Shown: positions 1 to 6,896 of the stretch, in pieces
Position numbering within the stretch: position 1 is the first letter of the stretch
Layout of the letters: the number at the start of each line of letters is the position of its first letter
From: Candidatus Aminicenantota bacterium
Lineage (GTDB): Bacteria; Acidobacteriota; Aminicenantia; UBA2199
Length of the DNA: 10,965 bases
Direction: 5' to 3'
NCBI GenBank assembly: GCA_020355945.1
Contig: CP070627.1
Location: forward strand, 8,950,576 to 8,961,540
The notes under the pieces: model-generated
Databases searched by the model: none
What the model was told of the DNA's origin: nothing
Seen by the model: the letters and a program-made list of their open reading frames with translations, nothing else
Program-made: the position numbers and the translations under genes

Positions 1-27
1 CACTAATGGGGGTTTTGGTTATCTTTT

Positions 28-66
28 TCTTCGCGTTCCTTCATGCTTCACCGTGTCTTCGCGGCT
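28..66. repeat. Degenerate CGAAG-type short intergenic repeat
   Basis: Read on the minus strand this stretch repeats short CGCGAAG / GTGAAG / ATGAAGG-like units at about 7-11 bp intervals. It resembles the purine-rich ACACGAAG-type repeats found between genes in many bacterial phyla, whose conceptual translation gives HEGHEGH-like artefacts. It ends about 12 bp before the -35 box of the receptor gene. The family assignment rests on recall of the pattern; only the internal repetition is seen directly. Confidence 0.45.
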
Positions 67-78
67 TTAAAAAATTAG

Positions 79-107
79 TTGAAAAAAGTTTTATTTCCTT
101 CTATAAT
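79..107 (+). promoter_or_regulatory. Sigma70-type promoter of the receptor-kinase gene
   Basis: TTGAAA at 79-84 and a perfect TATAAT at 102-107 are separated by 17 bp. Transcription would start near 113-115, leaving a leader of about 20 nt before the ATG at 135. The same TTGAAA -35 recurs at two other promoters in this window, which supports it as the local consensus. Confidence 0.8.
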
Positions 108-121
108 TAAATCTTAAAGCC

Positions 122-126
122 AGGAG
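122..126 (+). promoter_or_regulatory. Ribosome binding site of the receptor kinase
   Basis: AGGAG lies 8 nt before the ATG at 135. This fixes the start immediately ahead of the signal peptide. Confidence 0.75.
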
Positions 127-134
127 ATGAGCAA

Positions 135-3100
135 ATGGTAAAAAAATGGATAATGGTTGTGCTTATGGGTCTGGTGATGTACCAGGGAGCTTTTGCATTG
201 AACCCGGGAAAAGCGGTTACTCAATACATCATCGACAGTTGGAACGAAGAAAAAGGTCTGCCCCAAAGCTCTGTCTGGACAATTCTCCAAACCAGCGACG
301 GATATTTGTGGATTGGCACGGAAGAAGGCCTGGCCCGGTTCGACGGTTTGAAATTTACTGTATTTAACGAAGATAACACCAACGCCTTAACCAGTAATTA
401 TATCTGCTGCTTGTATGAAGATAGTAAAAAAAACCTATGGATCGGAACCCTGGGCGGGGGTTTACTGGTATATAAAAACGGGAACTTCAAAAGATTTACG
501 GAAAAAGAGGGACTTTTGCATCATATTATTTATTATATCCATGAAGACCCTTCCGATAATATATGGATCGGAACCGATGAAGGCGGCTTGTATCAATGGG
601 ATGAACAGGCAAATTCCTTTACTGTTTATAAAAAAGGTAAAGGTTTAGCGGATAATGTTATACGGTCTATCTCTTCGGACAGTAATGGGAATCTCTGGGT
701 GGGAACGCCAAAAGGGTTGTGTTGTTTAAAAGATGAGCGCTTTATCCATTACCCCATTAAAAAAGCGTCCGATCCCGAGAATATATCTGTGAACATCATA
801 TTTGAAGACAGCAATAAAAACCTGTGGATTGGAACCAACCGGGGGATTTACCAGATGAGAGAGGGTAAATTTATCCTTTACAAAATTAATAATAATCCCT
901 TAACCACCATCAGGAGGATCTTCGAGGACAGGGATAAGAATTTGTGGATTGCTACAACAGGTCTGGGATTGGTGCGGTATTATAACGGTAAATTCTCCAT
1001 TTTAACCAAAAAAGACGGTTTATCAGGGGATGATATTCTTTCCATTACAGAGGACAGGGAAGGTAATTTATGGGTGGGTACGGCTTATGGTGGATTAAAT
1101 CGTTTGAAAGATGGAAAATTTACCACCGTTACCTCGAAAGAAGGGCTTTCGGATGACGTGGTTTTTTCGGTCTATGAAGACAGGAAGGGCTATTTATGGT
1201 TCGGGACCAATAAGGGCCTGGTTCGTTATAAAAATGGGAAATTCATATATTTTACGGTGAAGCAGGGTTTAACCCATCATGCGGTGGATACCATCTATGA
1301 AGATCGCCAGGGATTCATCTGGGCGGGTACGGATGAGGGATTGAACCTACTGAGACATTCAAAAGGCAGCATTTTTAAAATCAATGACTATTTGCGGGAT
1401 CAATACATTCCCGCTATCATCGAGGACATAAAAGGTGATATCTGGATTGGCACTTTTGTGGGTGCAAAAAAAATACGAGACCGCGAAATCGTGCAAACCA
1501 TCACTCAAAAAGACGGTTTGAGCATCGATTATATTAATCATATTTATGAAGACAGCCAGGGAAATTTATGGTTCGGTACGCTTCGCGGTGGAATTACCAG
1601 ATATAAAGACGGTCAATTTACCGTATTTACCACAAAAAACGGACTGGCAGCCAACACCGTGCACTGTATTGTTGAAGATGCGCATCATGTCCTCTGGATT
1701 GGTACCAGCAACGGGCTAAGTCGTTTAAAGAACGGGAAATTTACCAGCTTTTTCAAAAAAGATGGCTTATTTCATAACAATATATATAAAATCCTTGAAG
1801 ATAAAAACCAGAATCTCTGGATGAGCACCAATAAAGGGATATTTTGTGTTAGTAAAAAGAACTTGAATGACTTTGCCGAGGGCAGCAGCCAACATATTAA
1901 ATCCGTGGTTTACGGCAAAGATGACGGTATGAAGAGCAGCGAATGCAATGGCGGGTATCAATCGGCCGGGTGTAAAACCAAAGATGGGAAATTGTGGTTT
2001 CCTACCTTAAAGGGTGCGGTGTTCATCGACCCGGAAAATATAGGATTCAACCGGGTTCCACCGCCGGTTTTAATTGAAAAGGTATTGTTGGATGGTGTTT
2101 CCACTGATCTTGTCCAACAGGTGGTGGTGCAGCCGGGGGTCAAACGACTGGAAATTCACTATACGGCCTTGAGCTTTGTCAACCCTAAAGAGGTAAAATT
2201 TAAATATAAACTGGAAGGATATGACGACCAATGGGTTGAGGCTGGCAGCCGTCGGGAGGCATTTTATACGAACCTGGATGCCGATACCTACAGTTTCCGG
2301 GTCACTGCCTGTAACAATGACCGGCTGTGGAATGAAACCGGTGCAGCCATTCAAATAAAGGTGATTCCCTCCTTCTGGGACACCTGGTGGTTTCGAGTCA
2401 TGGCAATTATAGGTTTTGCCGTCCTTTCCTACCTGGTCATCAATTTCTCCAGGAAATACCTCACGCTTACTGCTTTCTGGAAAAAACAAAAATACGTGGG
2501 CAAATTCAAGTTAATGGATATCATCGGGTCCGGGGGTATGGGGGCCGTTTATAAAGCCACCAATTTAATGGATAAAAGCGAAACCGTGGCCATTAAATTA
2601 CTAAAAGAAGAAATGTTCACCGATGAAAGCAGCCGGAAACGATTCAAGCAGGAAGCAGCTATTATCGATCAACTGGAGCACCCTAATATCGTCAAAGTGA
2701 TTGAACGGGGAGAATCCAGGCAAAACCTGTTCATTGCCATGGAATACCTCCAGGGAAAGACATTGACCCAAAAGATAGAGCTAGAAGAGAAACTGGACAT
2801 AAAGGAAGCGCTTCACATCATGATTCAAGTTGCCGATGCCCTGGCAAAAATCCACAGCAAAAATATCATTCACCGGGATTTGAAACCGGATAATATTATG
2901 CTTATTGTGAAAAATGGCGACTCCAATTTTGTCAAGCTCCTGGACTTTGGGTTGGCTAAAACGCAATATCAAACTCGCCTCACCCAAACCGGCATTGTTA
3001 TTGGCACGATTAATTACCTTTCCCCTGAACAGATATCAGGGAAGGGTTCCTCTGCTGCCAGTGATATTTATGCACTGGGAATTATTTTCTATGAAATGCT

Positions 3101-3317
3101 CACCGGTGAGAAGCCCTTTTTTGGTGAGACCACCATTGATATCATGAAACAAATCATGGATAAAGTCCCTATTGAGCCTATCCGGTTCCGAGAAGATATT
3201 CCCGGTGAATTAAATCGTCTCATCATGAAGATGCTAGATAAGGAAAAAAAATCACGGCCGATTATTTATGACGTGGTGTCATATCTGAAAACCATTGATA
3301 TCCATCTTAAGCAATAA
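135..3317 (+). CDS. Beta-propeller/Y_Y_Y transmembrane receptor Ser/Thr protein kinase
   Basis: Predicted single-pass receptor of 1060 residues. An N-terminal signal peptide (about 1-21, ending AFA) is followed by 14 Reg_prop-type repeats with LWIGT-like cores, from W59 to W621, which is two seven-bladed propellers' worth. A Y_Y_Y domain follows (about 655-745, core FKYKLEGYDDQW), then a transmembrane helix (about 753-771) and a cytosolic Hanks-type kinase (about 792-1055). The kinase looks catalytically complete: glycine loop GSGGMG at 798-803, lysine K821 in AIK, HRDLKPDN at 913-920, DFG at 937-939, then SPEQ and the subdomain XI arginine. The activation loop carries several Thr residues. 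The sensor half is the layout of Bacteroides-type hybrid two-component receptors, which normally end in a histidine kinase. The linker from membrane to kinase is only about 25 residues with no clear coiled coil. Blades 6, 13 and 14 deviate (IAT, MST, FPT). Ligand and substrates are unknown; an extracellular glycan or peptide signal is a guess by analogy. Confidence 0.93.
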   Translation: MVKKWIMVVLMGLVMYQGAFALNPGKAVTQYIIDSWNEEKGLPQSSVWTILQTSDGYLWIGTEEGLARFDGLKFTVFNEDNTNALTSNYICCLYEDSKKNLWIGTLGGGLLVYKNGNFKRFTEKEGLLHHIIYYIHEDPSDNIWIGTDEGGLYQWDEQANSFTVYKKGKGLADNVIRSISSDSNGNLWVGTPKGLCCLKDERFIHYPIKKASDPENISVNIIFEDSNKNLWIGTNRGIYQMREGKFILYKINNNPLTTIRRIFEDRDKNLWIATTGLGLVRYYNGKFSILTKKDGLSGDDILSITEDREGNLWVGTAYGGLNRLKDGKFTTVTSKEGLSDDVVFSVYEDRKGYLWFGTNKGLVRYKNGKFIYFTVKQGLTHHAVDTIYEDRQGFIWAGTDEGLNLLRHSKGSIFKINDYLRDQYIPAIIEDIKGDIWIGTFVGAKKIRDREIVQTITQKDGLSIDYINHIYEDSQGNLWFGTLRGGITRYKDGQFTVFTTKNGLAANTVHCIVEDAHHVLWIGTSNGLSRLKNGKFTSFFKKDGLFHNNIYKILEDKNQNLWMSTNKGIFCVSKKNLNDFAEGSSQHIKSVVYGKDDGMKSSECNGGYQSAGCKTKDGKLWFPTLKGAVFIDPENIGFNRVPPPVLIEKVLLDGVSTDLVQQVVVQPGVKRLEIHYTALSFVNPKEVKFKYKLEGYDDQWVEAGSRREAFYTNLDADTYSFRVTACNNDRLWNETGAAIQIKVIPSFWDTWWFRVMAIIGFAVLSYLVINFSRKYLTLTAFWKKQKYVGKFKLMDIIGSGGMGAVYKATNLMDKSETVAIKLLKEEMFTDESSRKRFKQEAAIIDQLEHPNIVKVIERGESRQNLFIAMEYLQGKTLTQKIELEEKLDIKEALHIMIQVADALAKIHSKNIIHRDLKPDNIMLIVKNGDSNFVKLLDFGLAKTQYQTRLTQTGIVIGTINYLSPEQISGKGSSAASDIYALGIIFYEMLTGEKPFFGETTIDIMKQIMDKVPIEPIRFREDIPGELNRLIMKMLDKEKKSRPIIYDVVSYLKTIDIHLKQ

Positions 3318-3329
3318 TCGTCACCCCCC

Positions 3330-3358
3330 TTGAATTTAACCGGAGAAAATAGTAATAT
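3330..3358 (+). promoter_or_regulatory. Possible internal promoter before the dCMP deaminase gene
   Basis: TTGAAT at 3330-3335 and TAATAT at 3353-3358 are 17 bp apart. If used, transcription would start at about 3364-3366, essentially on the ATG at 3364, giving a leaderless mRNA. The gene lacks a well-placed Shine-Dalgarno: the nearest GGAG, at 3342-3345, is 18 nt away. The boxes are imperfect in an AT-rich gap, so this is tentative. Confidence 0.35.
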
Positions 3359-3363
3359 AAAAG

Positions 3364-3879
3364 ATGGTAAAAAGACCTGAAAAAGATCAATATTACCTGG
3401 ACATTGCCAGGGTGGTTTCCCTGCGGTCAACGTGTTTAAAGGTATTAATGGGAGCCATTATTGTCAAAGAAGACCAGATCATTTCTGCCGGTTATGTGGG
3501 AGCGCCCCGCCATACCAAAAGTTCAATGGAACACGATTTTTGTTTAAGAAAAAAATTAAACATCCCTTCGGGCACCCAGTATGAGTTGTGTCGTTCGGTC
3601 CACGCGGAACAAAACGCCATCATCAACGCTGCCCGGGCCGGGGTCAGTTTATTGGGCGGGGACATATTCATCCACGGCGAATCAAGAGAAACCAACCAAC
3701 CTATCAATGCATTCCCCTGCTTTATCTGCAAAAAAATGATCATCAACTGCGGTTTAAAACGGGTGGTCTGCTCTGTCAAAGACAAAGAACAAATGTATCA
3801 GGTCTTTCAAGTGGAAGATTGGATAAAACAATGGCAAGACAATGATATCATTGACGATAAACACAAGTACGGCCAGTAA
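3364..3879 (+). CDS. dCMP deaminase family protein (zinc-dependent)
   Basis: 171 residues of the deoxycytidylate deaminase/ComEB family, which converts dCMP to dUMP in the cytosol and feeds dTMP synthesis. The catalytic zinc site is present: H80-A81-E82 (HAEQNAI, with E82 as the expected proton shuttle) and P118-C119-x-x-C122 (PCFIC), followed by KMIINCG. The N-terminal RSTCLKV...GAIIV and GY.GAP segments are typical. C60 and C76 sit where many family members carry extra metal-binding residues. A stretch of about 10 residues (GESRETNQPI) before PCFIC is longer than in canonical enzymes. No good Shine-Dalgarno precedes the ATG, and the next Met (29) would cut into the fold, so this start is kept. 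A P-loop kinase gene begins 15 nt after the stop. dCMP as substrate is inferred from the family; related nucleotides cannot be excluded. Confidence 0.85.
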   Translation: MVKRPEKDQYYLDIARVVSLRSTCLKVLMGAIIVKEDQIISAGYVGAPRHTKSSMEHDFCLRKKLNIPSGTQYELCRSVHAEQNAIINAARAGVSLLGGDIFIHGESRETNQPINAFPCFICKKMIINCGLKRVVCSVKDKEQMYQVFQVEDWIKQWQDNDIIDDKHKYGQ

Positions 3880-3894
3880 CCAGTAAGGTGAAAA

Positions 3895-4464
3895 ATGGGA
3901 CAGATCATCGCTGCTATCGTAGGCATGTGTGGTACGGGTAAGTCTGCTGCTGCAAACTATATCCAGGAAACTTTCAAATTCAAACCCATCTATTTCGGCG
4001 GCTTTGTATTGGAGGAAATGAAGAGACGAAACCTGGAAATCAACAGTACCAACGAAAAAATAGTCAGGGAAGACCTGCGGCAAACCCATGGTTTTGATGT
4101 GATGGCCAGGAGAGCCACAGATAAAATCAATTTTTATTTATCCGCAGGTGAAAATGTAATCATCGACGGTTTATATAGTTTTTCCGAATACCTTTATTTG
4201 AAAGAAAATTTCGGCAAGCAATTGCATGTTATTGCTCTCCACTCCTCAAAGCGTGTCAGGTATCAACGGCTGGGTACACGAAACCGCAGACCGCTCACGC
4301 CCCGGGAAGTGGATGAAAGGGACCTGATGGAAATTAAAAATATCGAAAAAGCCGGACCTATTGCCATTGCCGATTATCATATTATTAATGACGGTGAAAT
4401 GGAAGAGTTATATACAACCATCGATGGTATTTTTAAAGAACTCATCAATCCATCCGGGGATTAA
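3895..4464 (+). CDS. P-loop nucleotide kinase, UPF0200/dephospho-CoA kinase-like
   Basis: 189-residue P-loop NTPase. Walker A GMCGTGKS lies at residues 10-17 and a Walker B-like VIIDG at 88-92. An arginine-rich lid-like stretch follows (about 119-132), and the protein ends with the IADYHIINDG strand seen in small kinases of this group. Overall order (P-loop, short substrate region around GGFVLEEMKRR, then ARRATDKI, IIDG, lid) matches AAA_18/UPF0200 kinases, distant relatives of dephospho-CoA and adenylate kinases. AAGGTGA at 3885-3891 is a good ribosome site for the ATG. The gene sits 15 nt after a dCMP deaminase and 60 nt before coaD, whose product is the substrate of dephospho-CoA kinase. 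The context therefore fits either a CoA role or a nucleotide role. Substrate is not determinable from sequence alone. Confidence 0.75.
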   Translation: MGQIIAAIVGMCGTGKSAAANYIQETFKFKPIYFGGFVLEEMKRRNLEINSTNEKIVREDLRQTHGFDVMARRATDKINFYLSAGENVIIDGLYSFSEYLYLKENFGKQLHVIALHSSKRVRYQRLGTRNRRPLTPREVDERDLMEIKNIEKAGPIAIADYHIINDGEMEELYTTIDGIFKELINPSGD

Positions 4465-4513
4465 GCATGTTAAATAAACCGGCAAGGAAACAAAGAATGA
4501 AAGAATAAAAAAC

Positions 4514-4520
4514 GGAGAAG
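4514..4520 (+). promoter_or_regulatory. Ribosome binding site of coaD
   Basis: GGAGAAG lies 4 nt before the ATG at 4525 (its GGAG core is 7 nt away). It supports the start at the conserved N-terminal strand of CoaD. Confidence 0.65.
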
Positions 4521-4524
4521 AACA

Positions 4525-5013
4525 ATGAAAGAAAAAATAGCTGTATATCCCGGTTCTTACGACCCGTTAACCCATGGACACATCGATATTATTATGCGGG
4601 GCCTTAAAATCTTTGACAAAATCATCGTGGCGGCATTAAAAAATCCCTCTAAGACCTATCTCTTCAGCCTTGAGGAACGGATGGCTATCTTAAGGGAAAC
4701 CTTTAAAAACAATCCCAATATTGAAGTGGATCTTTTTGAAGGACTGCTGGTGGACTACCTGAAAAAGAAAGAGGTAAATACCGTGGTCCGGGGATTACGA
4801 GCCATATCAGACTTTGATATCGAACTCCAGATGGCCTTAATGAACCGCAGTATCAAACCGCAAATCGAAACCATTTTCCTGGTGCCATCGATCTCTTATT
4901 CCTTTGTCAGTTCACGGTTAGTGAAAGAGATTTATCAATTGGGCGGGGAAATTCAAGAAATGGTCCCTCCCATTGTGGACCAAAAGCTAAAGGAAAAATT
5001 CCGCCAGGATTAA
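4525..5013 (+). CDS. coaD: Phosphopantetheine adenylyltransferase
   Basis: 162 residues, the usual CoaD length. The enzyme transfers AMP from ATP to 4'-phosphopantetheine, giving dephospho-CoA, the penultimate step of CoA synthesis in the cytosol. The nucleotidyltransferase signature is intact: YPGSYDPLTHGHIDII near the N-terminus with the T16-H17-G18-H19 motif, VVRGLR at 87-92, and the C-terminal SSRLVKE (129-135), the counterpart of the ATP-binding SSSLVKE motif. GGEIQEMVPP follows as in other CoaD proteins. It is the last plus-strand gene of the cluster and converges with larB, 12 nt between stops, with no recognisable terminator in between. Its pairing with an upstream kinase of the dephospho-CoA-kinase-like fold may be functional. 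Confidence 0.95.
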   Translation: MKEKIAVYPGSYDPLTHGHIDIIMRGLKIFDKIIVAALKNPSKTYLFSLEERMAILRETFKNNPNIEVDLFEGLLVDYLKKKEVNTVVRGLRAISDFDIELQMALMNRSIKPQIETIFLVPSISYSFVSSRLVKEIYQLGGEIQEMVPPIVDQKLKEKFRQD

Positions 5014-5025
5014 CCCTTTTCATTT

Positions 5026-5796
5026 TCAGTCATCAGGATAATGGGTAATTTTTTGGTTAATTAGAGAGGCCTGGTAAGCGGCGCCGAATCCATTATCGAT
5101 ATTCACCACGCTGACCCCGCCGGAACAGGTATTGAGCATGGATAACAGGGCGGCCAGGCCATTAAAATTTGCCCCGTATCCCACGGAAGTAGGAACAGCG
5201 ATAACCGGTGTAGATGTGAGTCCGGCCACCACAGAAGGCAGCGCCCCTTCCATTCCTGCCACCACGATAATTACACTGTAATCTTTAAAACGGCTTTTCA
5301 AGTCAAGAATCCTGGGTAAACAAGCCACCCCTACATCATAGGCCTTATCTGTTTGATTTCCCAGGTAAAGGGCAGAGACATAGGCTTCCTCAGCCACTTC
5401 CTCATCAGAAGAGCCGGCCGTAACCACCAAAACAGCTCCCTTAAACTTGATCCCCGGTTTTTTGTCAAAAGTGACAATCCGCGCTTTTTGATGATAAATT
5501 AATGGGAAATCCCCACAGCAGGCAGAGAGTTTTTCAAATTTATCCGGGGTTACGCGGGTAATCAAAATCTCCTCCCCAATTTCGGTAAAGTGTTTGATGA
5601 TTTTTTCCAATTGAGGCACGCTTTTTCCGCTGCCGTAAATGGCTTCCGGCAGCCCCCGCCTGATTTTCCTGTGAAAATCCAGTTTAATATCACCCAGGTC
5701 TTTATAGGGGAAATTTTCTAAAAATTCAAAGAACTCACTTTCAGATAATTTTCCTTGTTTCAACAGTTGTATTTTTTTACTTACGATATCCTTCAT
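5026..5796 (-). CDS. larB: LarB, pyridinium-3,5-biscarboxylate mononucleotide synthase
   Basis: 256 residues. LarB carboxylates and hydrolyses nicotinic acid adenine dinucleotide in the first step of nickel-pincer nucleotide cofactor synthesis, the cofactor of lactate racemase and related racemases or epimerases. The C-terminal half is a PurE-like domain with TAGSSD at 126-131, AGMEGALPSVVAGL at 180-193, VPTSVGYGANFNGLAALL at 201-218 and NIDNGFGAA at 232-240. C224 in the MLNTC context matches the cysteine reported to form the covalent intermediate in Lactobacillus LarB. The N-terminus has the characteristic LDFHRKIRRGLPEAIYGSGKS. AGGAAG 5 nt before the ATG lies inside the end of the upstream DUF362 gene, and the two genes overlap by 20 nt, so translation is probably coupled. 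larC, larE and larA are not in this window, so their presence elsewhere is only expected. Confidence 0.93.
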   Translation of the reverse strand: MKDIVSKKIQLLKQGKLSESEFFEFLENFPYKDLGDIKLDFHRKIRRGLPEAIYGSGKSVPQLEKIIKHFTEIGEEILITRVTPDKFEKLSACCGDFPLIYHQKARIVTFDKKPGIKFKGAVLVVTAGSSDEEVAEEAYVSALYLGNQTDKAYDVGVACLPRILDLKSRFKDYSVIIVVAGMEGALPSVVAGLTSTPVIAVPTSVGYGANFNGLAALLSMLNTCSGGVSVVNIDNGFGAAYQASLINQKITHYPDD

Positions 5797-6817
5797 ATTT
5801 CTTCCTGGTATAACGATCCCTATCCCAATGAGAGGTGAAACGTTGGGGGCCTCTATTTCTTTCCATTCTTCGCTGCTGTTGGTAATGCTCTGACCACAAT
5901 TTTTGTTTGGGAAACATCGGATGGGGGCGATAGGGGAACTTCACTTGAGAGGGGTCTACACCGATAATGTTCTGCCATCGATTATTACCCACTCCCTCGC
6001 GGTATGCATAGGTCAGGTAAGGAATCTGGTCTACTTCGAATCCCATAATATAAGTAGTCAGGGCATCGGCTAATACCGGGTCTTCAGAAGCAATCGCAAA
6101 GCCGTGAAATACAGGGCTCCCTTTTATCGGGCCTTTACCCTCCATACCAAAAAGCCCATCAATTAGCGTTAATGAGGGAGTAATCTCTCTAACCAATCGA
6201 GCGAAATTTTTCCCCCCATTATCTAAAAGCTGGATAAGCCGTTCATTTTTAAAGGTATTGATTTTTTTTAATTCCGAAGTGGAAGCGCCATACACCAGCG
6301 TCCGCTCCTCAGGTTTCACAAAACCGATCATATTCAGGATGGATAAATTCACGGGAAATATATTATGAGTTTTGGGCGGCGTCACATTGATGATATAATC
6401 GGCTTCACACCTGGTAAAGCTCACCGATTTCACCCCGGATAAGGTGAATACATCCATTCGATAATCATGGGGCAACTCATCAAGGTTTACCAGTTTAGCT
6501 CCTTTCAATTCCACTTCTTTATATTTGAATTTATAGAAGATGTCCCAGGTGGTTTTACCGGAATAGTACGCGCCATCAGACCCTTCAACCACGGAAATAT
6601 CCGAGTTGCCAAATTTATCTTTTAAATAGAATATCAATGAGTCTACGGTTTCATAATTGGTATTGGCATAAATTTCTCGCTGACCGGAGAGATTTATTTT
6701 TATTGCCACCTTATGGTGAGATTTCAAATTCAAATGCGATGCAATCGCATCCATTACCCTTTTTACATAATCTTTTCTTCGCGTTTCTTTGGTTAACACC
6801 ACTTCTTTACGCTTCAT
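5777..6817 (-). CDS. DUF362 domain protein
   Basis: 346 residues from the ATG chosen here. DUF362 family features: VAIKINLSG at 37-45, VVEGSDG near 77-83, INVTPPKTH at 143-151, LIDGLFGMEGKGP at 218-230 and ASEDPVLADAL at 243-253. No ferredoxin CxxCxxC module is present, although some relatives carry one. The final 40 residues are rich in Arg, Gln and Tyr and look disordered, which is unusual. The open frame extends three codons further to a GTG at 6826. I prefer the ATG at 6817 because AAGGTG, the same motif that serves the gene at 3895, sits 6 nt before it. The 3' end overlaps larB by 20 nt, the main functional hint. The family has no agreed reaction; a link to nickel-pincer cofactor metabolism is inference. 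Confidence 0.85.
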   Translation of the reverse strand: MKRKEVVLTKETRRKDYVKRVMDAIASHLNLKSHHKVAIKINLSGQREIYANTNYETVDSLIFYLKDKFGNSDISVVEGSDGAYYSGKTTWDIFYKFKYKEVELKGAKLVNLDELPHDYRMDVFTLSGVKSVSFTRCEADYIINVTPPKTHNIFPVNLSILNMIGFVKPEERTLVYGASTSELKKINTFKNERLIQLLDNGGKNFARLVREITPSLTLIDGLFGMEGKGPIKGSPVFHGFAIASEDPVLADALTTYIMGFEVDQIPYLTYAYREGVGNNRWQNIIGVDPSQVKFPYRPHPMFPKQKLWSEHYQQQRRMERNRGPQRFTSHWDRDRYTRKKYEGYRK

Positions 6818-6896
6818 TTCAATCACCTTAATCCAGGGCGAATCATTTTTAGTAATGCTTCGCTCCTATAATACACGACACGCGACATCCATCATA

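Noticed and set aside
222..2054. Tandem DNA repeat or CRISPR-like array in the first 2 kb
   Set aside because: The periodicity comes from protein-level propeller blades; nucleotide units diverge and there are no identical repeats with uniform spacers.
2070..2489. 139-residue antisense open frame inside the receptor gene
   Set aside because: It lies opposite the Y_Y_Y/transmembrane coding region with intact sense domains, and it has no recognisable protein features or ribosome site.
4467..4508. 14-codon frame (MLNKPARKQRMKE) between the P-loop kinase gene and coaD
   Set aside because: No proper Shine-Dalgarno, low-complexity content and no sign of conservation; it is probably chance in a 60-nt gap.
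5010..5058. Bidirectional terminator between coaD and larB
   Set aside because: Only 4-6 bp of complementarity (TTAACC/GGTTAA) with a loop of about 37 nt lying partly in larB; no credible hairpin plus T-run.
6827..6896. Promoter for the DUF362-larB pair in the 70-nt gap
   Set aside because: A TATTAT-like box exists on the minus strand, but the nearest -35-like hexamer is 23 bp away; not convincing.
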